A DNA stretch of 55,060 nt from Haloterrigena salina JCM 13891 (GTDB lineage: Archaea > Halobacteriota > Halobacteria > Halobacteriales > Natrialbaceae): assembly GCF_000337495.1 (NCBI RefSeq), contig NZ_AOIS01000030.1, positions 25,804-80,863 on the forward strand, read 5' to 3'. The first letter of the stretch is position 1; each line of letters starts with the position of its first letter. A program made the position numbers and the translations under genes. Below, piece by piece: positions 16,650-24,163 of the stretch. Under the pieces are notes generated by a model. It was not told where the DNA came from. It ran no database searches and was given only the letters and a program-made list of their open reading frames with translations.

Positions 16650-16892
16650 ATCGGAGATCGATATTTTCGCCTGCTTGGTATCCCGATGGTCGCCGCCACC
16701 GTGCCACCCCAGCGTCGGTAACCTCGAGGCCGCGACGGCCGTCGTCTTGAGGATCTGCGTTCCCCGTCCACGTTTCCGATAGACGGCGAAGCCGTACATC
16801 CCACCGTTCGCCTGTAGGCGATCGTGAGAGGTTTTGTAGACCTTGAAGTTGCCCGGTTGGCCGTCCGCGTGGCGGTGTTTCGTCGCTTTGAA
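16650..16892 (-). pseudogene. Truncated gene of a haloarchaeal element-associated protein
   Basis: The minus-strand translation reads REFKATKHRHADGQPGNFKV, then YKTSHDRLQANGGMYGFAVY, RKRGRGTQILKTTAVAASRLP, TLGWHGGGDHRDTKQAKISIS. It is protein-like, highly charged and stops abruptly on its N-terminal side at the repeated tRNA-end core (16895). Past ISD the frame runs on into non-coding-like sequence. I believe similar intact small proteins occur beside haloarchaeal integrated elements, but their function is unknown to me. The 5' part was probably lost when the second attachment site formed. Confidence 0.5.
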
Positions 16893-16894
16893 CT

Positions 16895-17180
16895 CCCGGC
16901 AAGTCCATTTCCTTCCGCTCACTACGTTCGCTCCAGCCAATGGACTCGCCGTAGTCGCACTCGCTTCGCTCGCGTGACTCCCGGCGAGTCACAGTTGTTG
17001 TTCGCGGTTTCATCTCGAGGCGAAGTCTGACTGTTGGTGGCGACGCTATAGGACGGGTGCGTGTCAACTTCCGAGATTGCTGCCCGCGGTTGCCGATCTC
17101 GCCGACTTCGTCGCAGCTGATCAGTGCGATTCTCGTGTCCCGCGAGGAACTGTGAGTGCTCGTCAAGTTCGATAGCCAGG
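16895..17180 (+). repeat. Long direct repeat, copy 2 (distal attachment-like end)
   Basis: Starts with CCCGGCAAGTCCA (16895-16907), one base different from the tRNA 3' end, and matches 13416-13701 to about 17180. It contains a further direct core at 16980-16991, missing one base, and an inverted core GGACTCGCCG at 16942-16951. After 17180 similarity fades. Confidence 0.85.
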
Positions 17181-17233
17181 GCGGCGGATACGAATCGCCA
17201 CGATCCTCTTGATCGGCGCTATCTAGTCTGTTC

Positions 17234-17410
17234 CCCCTCGACTGGTACGTTTCCGTTGAGGGCTTGATGCCGTCTTTGCTGGTTGTAGTACTACACGAAC
17301 TGTTCAAACCGTTCTCGAGTACTCGCCCGACTGCCCACTCATGAATTACGGAAGCGGTCGATTCGCGTTTTGAGAGTGTAAAACCGCTTTTCGATTGCCG
17401 ACGTGCCCGT
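17234..17410 (-). pseudogene. Remnant of a DDE transposase (IS6-like)
   Basis: The minus strand reads GTSAIEKRFYTLKTRIDRFRNS, a stop, VGSRASTRERFEQFV, a stop, then YYNQQRRHQALNGNVPVEG. This matches the C-terminal end of a DDE (rve-type) transposase, with the catalytic Glu in the AIEKRF helix and the usual YYN-x-RRH-x-AL-x(4)-P-x-E ending. Two in-frame stops (TGA where Trp is expected and TAG where Tyr or Trp is expected) and loss of the N-terminal part make it dead. No terminal inverted repeats were found. Confidence 0.7.
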
Positions 17411-17438
17411 AGTACGAATGGATCGAGAGTAGTGAGGG

Positions 17439-18434
17439 TCAGTTCAGTGAGGCAGGGACGCCGAGAAACTCGAACGGTTCGGTCTCGACGAGTTCGGTGG
17501 CGGCATCGCCAGCAAAGGCGTTCGCCTGGTTCTCACCGAGCGGCAGCGATCGAACTCCGGCATCGGCGGCGAAGTCGATCTCGTCGAGGTCCAGCCAGAA
17601 AACGTTCGGTGAGAACGCCGACTCGAAGTAGTAGCGTCGGTCTCGGTGATCGGCGACTGTGCGCCAGCGCGTCGAGGAGATATGTGGTTCGTCCGGCGTA
17701 CTGATCCCGTACGGGACGGAGACGTTGCGGATCACGCCGAAGACGCTCGCCGTTGCGGTTCGACGGTTCTGTGTCTGTGGGATCGCGTCCACGTAGAAAC
17801 TCGCGCGGGCGAACCGGTCAGCTGGGCGATTCGTTCCCGGCAACATGACGGTTCCACCGATCTCCGACCAGTACTTGTCGAGTGCGAGTTGCTGGTCGAA
17901 CGGCGGGGAGTTCGTCATTACCTGATACTCCCGATCGTGATGGATCACTAACTCGCCGTCGATGTACTCGAGGATAGCGCTGTCACCCGTGGCGTCTGAC
18001 ATGGAAAGGTGCAGGGTGGCGAACCGACCTTCGTCCGGGATTTCGTCGGAAACGACGACGAATTCCTCTTTCCGGTGGTTCTCGACCGCCTCGGCGACCG
18101 TCGCGAAGTTGTCGAGGACGTACTGTGCCCACACTGAGATCGACAGTCCAGGCGTGTCGCCGTCCCACTCGGGATAGTCGGATTCGGTGAGCCACAGAAC
18201 GTTCGCGGCCAGACCAGCCTCGTTCATTCCATCGGTTGTCGCGATGTCGTATGCGGAGGCGATGACACTGCCATACTCAGCGGTCCACTCCTTCGAGGCT
18301 GGACCGACCTTGCCCGTTCGATCCGTTCCGCGCGGGAATACCCAGATGTTGGTTCCGATCTCGCTGTGCCAGTCCATCGACCGGCCGGTGAGCACGATGT
18401 CCTCGGTTCCGAGATACATCAACCGCGTACACAT
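17439..18434 (-). CDS. Choloylglycine hydrolase / penicillin V acylase family Ntn hydrolase
   Basis: 331 aa. The protein begins MCTRLMYLG, so the nucleophile Cys2 is exposed once Met is removed. This is followed by GRSMDWHSEIGTNIWVFPRG, with the family Arg and Asp of the active site, and GMNEAGLAANVLWL near residue 79 with the conserved Asn. Length fits the linear amide C-N hydrolase family (bile salt hydrolase, penicillin V acylase, N-acyl homoserine lactone acylase). It hydrolyses a linear amide. Because there is no signal peptide it is probably cytoplasmic. Bile salts are unlikely substrates here, so an N-acyl amino acid or acyl lactone is more plausible. GC is lower than in the core, suggesting transfer. 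Confidence 0.88.
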   Translation of the reverse strand: MCTRLMYLGTEDIVLTGRSMDWHSEIGTNIWVFPRGTDRTGKVGPASKEWTAEYGSVIASAYDIATTDGMNEAGLAANVLWLTESDYPEWDGDTPGLSISVWAQYVLDNFATVAEAVENHRKEEFVVVSDEIPDEGRFATLHLSMSDATGDSAILEYIDGELVIHHDREYQVMTNSPPFDQQLALDKYWSEIGGTVMLPGTNRPADRFARASFYVDAIPQTQNRRTATASVFGVIRNVSVPYGISTPDEPHISSTRWRTVADHRDRRYYFESAFSPNVFWLDLDEIDFAADAGVRSLPLGENQANAFAGDAATELVETEPFEFLGVPASLN

Positions 18435-18497
18435 ATCGGTTGCCCTCTCTGAATGGCGCCTGCCAATTTTCGCACCGATTTCCGTTCTCCCGTCATT

Positions 18498-18995
18498 TTA
18501 GGCTGCGACTTCTTCAGCTGCAAACATCTCCCGAAGCGTATCTTCGTCCGTCGGCGAGAGGTTCGTGCGAATCACTTCCGGATCGTACGACGCGAGATCC
18601 TCGACGATGCGCTCTTCGGAGACATCGTGAGCGAGCATGAACAGCGCGGAGTGGCCAGGTTCGATCGTATCAGATACTTCGTCAATGAAGTCGTCGTCAA
18701 TACCGACATCGGAGAACTTTCCGGCGAGTGCACCGCTTGCGGCTCCGATCGCAACGCCGAGCCACGGCATCCAGAAAACGGTCCCGATGAGCAGGCCCCA
18801 GAACGCCCCGCCTAGGGCGCCCGCACCGACCAGACTTCGCGCCTGTTTCACTTTGACGTGACCGTTTTCCTTCCGGACGACGACCGCTGCGTCGTCGAGT
18901 TGGAGCAACTCTTCTTTCTGAAGTTCGTAAAGTTCGTCACGGACGGCTTTCGCGCCATCCATGGAATCGAACGCGAGGACGATTAGTTCTTTCAT
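18498..18995 (-). CDS. DUF1269 (TMPRSS-like glycine zipper) protein
   Basis: 165 aa. It starts KELIVLAFDSMDGAKAVRDELYELQKEELLQLDDAAVVVRKENGHVKVKQ. It then has a Gly/Ala-rich membrane-associated part (SLVGAGALGGAFWGLLIGTVFW, GVAIGAASGALAGKFSDVGIDDDFI) and ends with GHSALFMLAHDVSEERIVEDLA. This is the layout of the DUF1269 family, whose members carry a glycine-zipper hairpin thought to insert in membranes. Function is unknown. The ATG at 18995 fits the family start, and upstream in-frame sequence is AT-rich and non-coding-like. It lies 63 bp upstream of the Ntn hydrolase on the same strand. Confidence 0.8.
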   Translation of the reverse strand: MKELIVLAFDSMDGAKAVRDELYELQKEELLQLDDAAVVVRKENGHVKVKQARSLVGAGALGGAFWGLLIGTVFWMPWLGVAIGAASGALAGKFSDVGIDDDFIDEVSDTIEPGHSALFMLAHDVSEERIVEDLASYDPEVIRTNLSPTDEDTLREMFAAEEVAA

Positions 18996-19184
18996 CGGCA
19001 ATGAACGCACAGTGACGTTGGTGTTAAATGCTTCACACAATAATTTAGAATAGTATCTATCTAGAAGTTCGTAAGAATTGATGCGCACTTTATCCGATTT
19101 ACCATTCTCGGAAACTCTCGAGGACCTATATTTTATATGCGATAGCGCCGGTACGAGAGTTACCATACCCGGCAACCGTGGTGT

Positions 19185-20159
19185 TTAGTTCTCGGATTCA
19201 AGGGCAGTGATTCGACGGTGCATCTCGTCACGAATCCACGTCGCTAATTCCGGAACGGGTTCGTCGGCTTCCGGTGCCCAGAATTCGAACGCCTGGGCCG
19301 GTTTGAGGAAGGTAACGATTCGATACAGCGGAATCCGCTTTTCGTACCTATCCGGTAAGCTACCAGCCTGATTTCGATACCCTGCTCGTAGTGCCCGCCG
19401 AAGTCGGTCGGGGTCGTGGATTGGCGGTTGCTCAATCTGTGTCGCTTCTACACGGCAGAGGTCAAACGACGGGTCACCGACGAGCGATTCCTCCCAATCG
19501 ACGAGTCCGACCGCGGAATCGTTCGACTGGACTAAGCAGTTCTTTCGGTTTGGGTCGCCGTGGAGGAGCGATACTGGGACATCAGTGAGTACCTCGCGAT
19601 GTTCTTTGAGAACCTGTTGCACACGGTTCGGAAATTCCGTGAAGCGGTCAGAGAAAACCGTCTGTACGCGCTCTTCGATTGTAGTACAGAGGACAGTAAC
19701 CCACGGGTCTTCTTCGAGGGTGAGGTTATCAGCCGTTCCCCCCAGAATCCGACCGCTTTCCTCGAATCGAACTGCGTGCAGATTCGCCATCGCGTGACCG
19801 ACCCGATACAGCATCGACTCGCGCTCGGATGGTGATGCACCCGACCAACGGGTAACGATGGGTTCACCTGAGAGGGCAGCAGTCGCGAGATAATACGGCT
19901 CGCTTTGCACGCGAGTGGACAGTACGCGTGGCACCCGGATTTCTGCATGAGTGTTGAGATACTGAAGAACAGCACCGGCCCTTCGAATCCGACGACTGCC
20001 ACCGTCGGTCACTAGTTTGAGAAACGATTCCTCGCCACTAGCAAACGAAATACGATAGGTTTGATTCCCCGGATGCTGGGATTCTGAGGGGCTGTCTATC
20101 TCAGAGATGTTCCGGTCCGGGAACGCCCGTTCTAATGCATCGGAAAGAATCTGCCCCAT
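19185..20159 (-). CDS. Aminoglycoside phosphotransferase (APH)-family kinase
   Basis: 324 aa. The kinase-like fold shows SFLKLVTDGGSRRIRRAGAVL (ATP-site Lys region) and SLLHGDPNRKNCLVQ near 205, the Brenner motif H-G-D-x4-N. GLVDWEESLVGDPSFDLCRVE holds the metal-binding Asp. Relatives phosphorylate aminoglycosides, choline, homoserine, maltose or other small alcohols. The substrate cannot be told. Lower GC than core genes puts it in the accessory region. Resistance is not implied, since most archaeal members are metabolic. Confidence 0.85.
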   Translation of the reverse strand: MGQILSDALERAFPDRNISEIDSPSESQHPGNQTYRISFASGEESFLKLVTDGGSRRIRRAGAVLQYLNTHAEIRVPRVLSTRVQSEPYYLATAALSGEPIVTRWSGASPSERESMLYRVGHAMANLHAVRFEESGRILGGTADNLTLEEDPWVTVLCTTIEERVQTVFSDRFTEFPNRVQQVLKEHREVLTDVPVSLLHGDPNRKNCLVQSNDSAVGLVDWEESLVGDPSFDLCRVEATQIEQPPIHDPDRLRRALRAGYRNQAGSLPDRYEKRIPLYRIVTFLKPAQAFEFWAPEADEPVPELATWIRDEMHRRITALESEN

Positions 20160-20294
20160 TTGTGTTGGATAGTAGATGATTGCAGAAGAATCTTCGCTCT
20201 GTGTTGAGCAACGACGCTGTTACAGACGGGGATCTAATGAATGTACCACCGCTTCGAGAGCCGGCAACTTCAGACCGATTTCGCCCCCGCAATC

Positions 20295-20606
20295 TCAAGC
20301 CGCAGTTCGCGCCTCGAGCCACTGCTCGAGGCGCTCGACGACGAGCGCGGCCACGACGTCGCCGATCCGCTCGGGGACGTCGCTCAGGTCCCAGACGTAC
20401 TCGCCGTCGCGGGTGACGGTCACCCACTCGACGAAGTCGCCGCGGTCGAGTTCGAGCAGGAGGTCCTCGAGGACGGTCGCGTTGAGCCGACAGCCGAGAG
20501 CGTCTTCGACGCGGCCAGCCAGCTGGGACGTGGTCGCGAGGACTCGGTCCTCGCCCGCGGGAACGGGCCGGTCAGGGGTCGACGGGGCGGGGGGTTGGAT
20601 GGGCAT
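20295..20606 (-). CDS. Haloarchaeal small acidic protein
   Basis: 103 aa, family not certain. The C-terminal half GCRLNATVLEDLLLELDRGDFVEWVTVTRDGEYVWDLSDVPERIGDVVAALVVERLEQWLEAR looks like a small alpha/beta fold with no catalytic motif. The start at 20606 (MPIQPP) leaves a Pro-rich leader. It has its own promoter upstream, where the sequence turns AT-rich, and marks the return of core-like GC content after the accessory region. Confidence 0.65.
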   Translation of the reverse strand: MPIQPPAPSTPDRPVPAGEDRVLATTSQLAGRVEDALGCRLNATVLEDLLLELDRGDFVEWVTVTRDGEYVWDLSDVPERIGDVVAALVVERLEQWLEARTAA

Positions 20607-20724
20607 ATTCGACCGACCGGTAGGAATTCGAGTTATATTAATGTAGGCGGTACTCACGACGCCGTGACTGTCGGGCCGACCGACGCCGCGCGACGCGGTG
20701 GCTCGAGACGCCGCGGCACGCGGA

Positions 20725-22203
20725 TCACAGTGTCTCCATCAGGGCCGGTCTCGGGCCGGCGGCGCACTCGTACGGAAACGACAGCGTCACGACCGTCCCG
20801 CCGTCGGGGCGGTCGGCGAACCGCAGATCGCCGCCGCCGTTCTGGACGATCCAGTTGACGAGCCACAGCCCCAGTCCGGAGCCGTGCTCGAGTTGCGTCT
20901 CCGCGCCGTCGAGGACCGCCCGGCGCTCAGTTTCGGGAATCCCGTCGCCGTCGTCCGCGACCGTGAACTCGAGTCGGAGTTCGCCGCCGTAGTCGACGGC
21001 TCGGACCGCGACCTCGACGGTCGGGCCGTCCGCACCCTCTTCGTCCGCGGCCGAGTTGTGTTCGACGGCGTTGTCGACGAGCTCGTTCAGGGCGTCGACG
21101 ACGCTTCCGTCGACGGTCGGCGCGGTCGCCCTCGCCCCCGACTCGTCGGTTCTGGACGCAATCCGCGCGTCGGGGTAGGCCGATCGCGCGCGGTCGACGA
21201 CCGAGCGAACCGCCGCCGTGGCGTCGATCAGATCGCCGTCCCCGTTGCGCTCGAGCGTCCGTTCGACGCCGCGGGCCTTGTCGGCCGTCTCGATCAGGTC
21301 GGTGGTCTCCTCGAGGATCGGTCTGACGTGCTCGCGCTCGAGGGCGGGTTGTTTCTCGCTGATGAGGCTGGCGTGGCCCTTGATCACGGTCGCGGCGTTC
21401 CGGAGGTTGTGCCGGAGGACGCGGTTGAGCACCTGAATCCGTTGCTCCCGGTCGCGCTGCTCGGTGATATCGCGGGCGACGACCACGTAGCCATGCTCGA
21501 GGGCGCTGACCGTCACGTCCTGGGGAAACGTCGTCCCGTCGGCCCGCTGACCGATCAGCGTCCCGCGCCAGTAGTTTCGCTCGGCGAGGGCCGGACGCAC
21601 CTCGCGGTCGATCGTCGCCTGCGCGGCGTTCGTGTACCGTTCGGCCCACTCGGTCCCCTCGATCGTCGCCGAGTCGTGAACGCCGTAGAGGGAGGCGTAG
21701 GCGTCGTTGACGTAGGCGTGTTCGTCGTCGACGACGACGGCGATCCCGTCCATCGAGGCGTCGACCGCCCGCGAGAGCCGTTCGCTCTCGCGGTAGTAGT
21801 GGGTAAACTCGACGTAGGTGTGGCCGAGCAGGCCGCCGAAGGCCATCCCGGTGCTCAGTGCGCTGATCACCGGCTGGGTGAACCCGCCGGAAAAGCCCAT
21901 TCTGACCGAGAGCAGGTAGATACTCCAGGCGCAGAAGAGCGCGACCATCGCGCCGCAGGTGACCGAACCGACGGTGACGATGTCCGCCCGCCGCGTCGTC
22001 TCCTCGTCGGTCCGCGTCCGCACCCCGTACCAGACGTGACCGAGCCCGATCGTCGTCGGGACGCCCGCCTCGAGGACGAGCAGGAAGACGGGGCCGCCGA
22101 ACGTCACGACGTACGCGGCGACGATCGCGAGCAACCCGAGCCCGGCGATCGAAACCGAGTACTCCCGGACGTACGTCGACGTGCGGCGAGCACTGGTGAA
22201 CAT
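20725..22203 (-). CDS. Membrane sensor histidine kinase with PAS domain
   Basis: 492 aa. Residues 17-130 hold four hydrophobic segments forming a membrane sensor part. A PAS domain follows (about 142-248: SRAVDASMDGIAVVVDDEHAYVNDA to ARDITEQRDREQR). The phospho-acceptor His265 lies in LNRVLRHNLRNAATVIKGHA (HisKA). The HATPase domain shows NELVDNAVEHN (N box), DDGDGIP (G1) and GSGLGLWLV (G2). It autophosphorylates in response to an unknown signal. No response regulator gene is next to it, which is common for haloarchaeal kinases. Confidence 0.92.
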   Translation of the reverse strand: MFTSARRTSTYVREYSVSIAGLGLLAIVAAYVVTFGGPVFLLVLEAGVPTTIGLGHVWYGVRTRTDEETTRRADIVTVGSVTCGAMVALFCAWSIYLLSVRMGFSGGFTQPVISALSTGMAFGGLLGHTYVEFTHYYRESERLSRAVDASMDGIAVVVDDEHAYVNDAYASLYGVHDSATIEGTEWAERYTNAAQATIDREVRPALAERNYWRGTLIGQRADGTTFPQDVTVSALEHGYVVVARDITEQRDREQRIQVLNRVLRHNLRNAATVIKGHASLISEKQPALEREHVRPILEETTDLIETADKARGVERTLERNGDGDLIDATAAVRSVVDRARSAYPDARIASRTDESGARATAPTVDGSVVDALNELVDNAVEHNSAADEEGADGPTVEVAVRAVDYGGELRLEFTVADDGDGIPETERRAVLDGAETQLEHGSGLGLWLVNWIVQNGGGDLRFADRPDGGTVVTLSFPYECAAGPRPALMETL

Positions 22204-22329
22204 CGTCGGAACAGTACGTGATGGGAAGACGACGATGATAAATCAATTGGCAATTCTATCGACACCTCGGCCGGCGACTCCGTTCGCCGACCCCGACTTG
22301 TTTGGTGATAGACGCCGTCTTCGTGCCAC

Positions 22330-23361
22330 ATGAGGACGCTCTACGCGGCGATGCGGGACCGGCTCCGCTGTTACGCGAGCGACGAATCCGAACCGGGCGG
22401 GATGAGCCACGCGAGCACTCGACTCGAGGGCCACAGGATCGAGTGTCTCGCCGCCTCGCGGGCGGCCCCCGAGCGAGTCTTCGTCGGCACCTTCGAGGAC
22501 GGCCTCTACCGCACTCGCGGACAGGCTACCGAGCCGGGTGAACGAGAGTTCGAACGCCTCGAGACGGACTTCGTCAGCGAGGCCGTCACGGCGCTGGCGG
22601 TCAGCCCTCGCGATCCGAACGTGGTCTACGCCGGAACCGAACCGAGCCGCGTCTACCGCTCGGCCGACGGCGGCGACACCTGGACGCACCTCGAGGGACT
22701 GACCGACCTCCCGTCGGCCGACGAGTGGGCGTTCCCGCCGCGACCCCACACCCACCACGTCCGCTGGCTCGAGGTCGACCCCTTCGATCCGGATCGACTC
22801 TACGTCGGCATCGAAGCGGGCGCGTTCGTTCTGAGCCCCGACGGCGGCGAGACGTGGCGCGATCGCCCCGAGGGGTCGCGCCGAGACAACCACACGCTCG
22901 CGACCCACGGCGACCGCGAGGGCCGGATCTACACCGCCGCCGGCGACGGCTACGCGGTCAGCGACGACGGCGGCGACTCCTGGCGCCGTCCCCAGGACGG
23001 CCTCGGGCACACCTACTGCTGGGGGCTGGCCGTCGACCCCGCCGACCCCGACGCGGTCATCGTCTCGAGTGCCAGCGGCGCCCGAACGGCCCACACGGCC
23101 GAGCGGGCCGACTCGCACGTCTACCGTCGGCTCGGCGACGAGCCCTGGGAGCGACTCGAGGGCCGCGGCCTCCCGACGGGCAAGGGCGTCGTCCGCGCCG
23201 TCTTCGAAACGACCGACGCGAACGGCGTCGTCTACGCGCTGCACAACCGCGGGTTGTTCCGCAGCGAGGACTTCGGCGACTCCTGGGACGCTATCGATAC
23301 TGGCTGGGGAGAAGGCCTCGAGGCGCAGGCGCCGTGCGGACTGGTTGCGCTCTCGGACTAA
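22330..23361 (+). CDS. Asp-box (BNR) repeat beta-propeller protein
   Basis: 343 aa. Four Asp-box motifs (S-x-D-x-G-x-x-W) are visible: SADGGDTW, SPDGGETW, SDDGGDSW and SEDFGDSW, spaced as in sialidase/VPS10-like propellers. There is no signal peptide and the catalytic Arg triad of true sialidases is not apparent, so an enzymatic role is not supported. It is probably a cytoplasmic scaffold or ligand-binding propeller. ATG at 22330 is used; in-frame ATGs at 22351 and 22402 are alternatives. It is divergent from the histidine kinase. Confidence 0.75.
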   Translation: MRTLYAAMRDRLRCYASDESEPGGMSHASTRLEGHRIECLAASRAAPERVFVGTFEDGLYRTRGQATEPGEREFERLETDFVSEAVTALAVSPRDPNVVYAGTEPSRVYRSADGGDTWTHLEGLTDLPSADEWAFPPRPHTHHVRWLEVDPFDPDRLYVGIEAGAFVLSPDGGETWRDRPEGSRRDNHTLATHGDREGRIYTAAGDGYAVSDDGGDSWRRPQDGLGHTYCWGLAVDPADPDAVIVSSASGARTAHTAERADSHVYRRLGDEPWERLEGRGLPTGKGVVRAVFETTDANGVVYALHNRGLFRSEDFGDSWDAIDTGWGEGLEAQAPCGLVALSD

Positions 23362-24161
23362 TCGAGCCACCCAGTCGACTGCCGGAGGGCACCGTCTCGC
23401 TCGAGAACGACACCGATCGCGACGGCGTGAACGGGTGCGACGAGGGCGCTGCTCAGCACCGGCCCCACGACCGGGAGAAGCGAGAGCAGCCACGCCGAGA
23501 GTCCGATTGCGAGGAGCAGCGCGAAAAGAGACCAGCCGCGTCCGTCCGCAAACCGGCTGCTCTCCCGGAGTGCCGGCCGCAGCGGTCGCCCGGCGACGAG
23601 CAGTCCCGGAACGAGGAAGAGCCGCACGAACAGTGCGAAGTAGATCGCCAAGGGGACGAACCCCCATAGCCCCATCTCCTGGAGGAGGGCGATGGAACCG
23701 AACAGCCGCTGGAGCAGGTCCAGCGCGACGACGAATCCGAACAGCGAGGCGACGTCCGCAAACCGAACGGGTCGATCCATCGCGCGGGCCATCGTGGCGG
23801 CGCCGGCGATGGTGACTGCGACCAGCGGCAGGACGTACAGGGCGAGCCCCTAGCCGAGGTAGTGCGGTTCGAGCCCGATCAGCGACTCGAGCGGGCGCAG
23901 CGTCTGGCCGATCCCCGTCGGATAGCCGACGTACTCGATCTGGATATTGACTCCGTCCGTACCCAGTCCTGTCCGCTCGAGGGTCGGAATCGGATCGCGT
24001 CGGTGGAGCCAGTCGACGACCGCGAGGAGAAGCCCAACGAGGAGAAACGGGACGAAGAGGACGGGATCGTACCGAAGGCGAGAGAGTGCGACCGAGAGCG
24101 AGTTTCGCTGCCCCCGGCGGAATTCGGGCGGATTCGACTGGTGATCGCGTCCGTCAGTCAT
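23358..24161 (-). pseudogene. Membrane protein gene broken by an in-frame TAG
   Basis: From ATG 24161 (MTDGRDHQSNPPEFRRGQ) the frame runs 103 codons, meets TAG at 23850-23852 and continues in the same frame for 163 more codons to the TAA overlapping the propeller gene. The part after the stop is equally protein-like: GLALYVLPLVAVTIAG directly follows, then several membrane helices such as LWGFVPLAIYFALFVRLFLVPG and SLFALLLAIGLSAWLLSLLPVVG. A TGG-to-TAG change (Trp between HYLG and GLALY) explains this simply. Intact, it would be a 267-aa membrane protein with about five helices. It follows the PQQ-propeller gene by a two-base gap, so the two were one operon. A shorter product could still start at the ATG at 23792. 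The family is not certain. Confidence 0.75.
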
Positions 24162-24163
24162 GG

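Larger units (their letters stand above)
13416..16907. mobile_element. tRNA-Ala-associated integrated island (decayed)
   Basis: The last 13 bases of the tRNA (CCCGGCGAGTCCA, 13416-13428) recur with one change at 16895-16907, giving an attL/attR-like pair 3.48 kb apart. In between lie a repeat copy, an AT-rich gene, small accessory genes and a membrane protein. The GC content of 14110-15475 is far below that of the flanks. Haloarchaeal elements often integrate by site-specific recombination at tRNA 3' ends. No intact integrase gene is present, so the element looks fixed or was mobilised in trans. Confidence 0.65.

Noticed and set aside
13416-17180. CRISPR array in the repeat-rich tRNA region
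   Set aside because: There are only two long repeats and a few 13-base cores at irregular spacing, with no regular spacers and no cas genes.
17439-18434. True bile salt hydrolase role
   Set aside because: Family motifs do not separate bile salt hydrolases from acylases, and a bile substrate does not fit a free-living halophile.
19185-20159. Antibiotic resistance gene
   Set aside because: The APH-fold kinase motif alone does not indicate aminoglycoside modification, and most archaeal members appear metabolic.
20698-22221. A 507-codon plus-strand open frame across the histidine kinase gene
   Set aside because: Antisense shadow. The minus strand shows complete HisKA and HATPase motifs.
23850-23852. 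Pyrrolysine or other readthrough of the TAG
   Set aside because: Haloarchaea of this type are not known to decode UAG, and no pyl genes or recoding element are visible here. Mutation is simpler.
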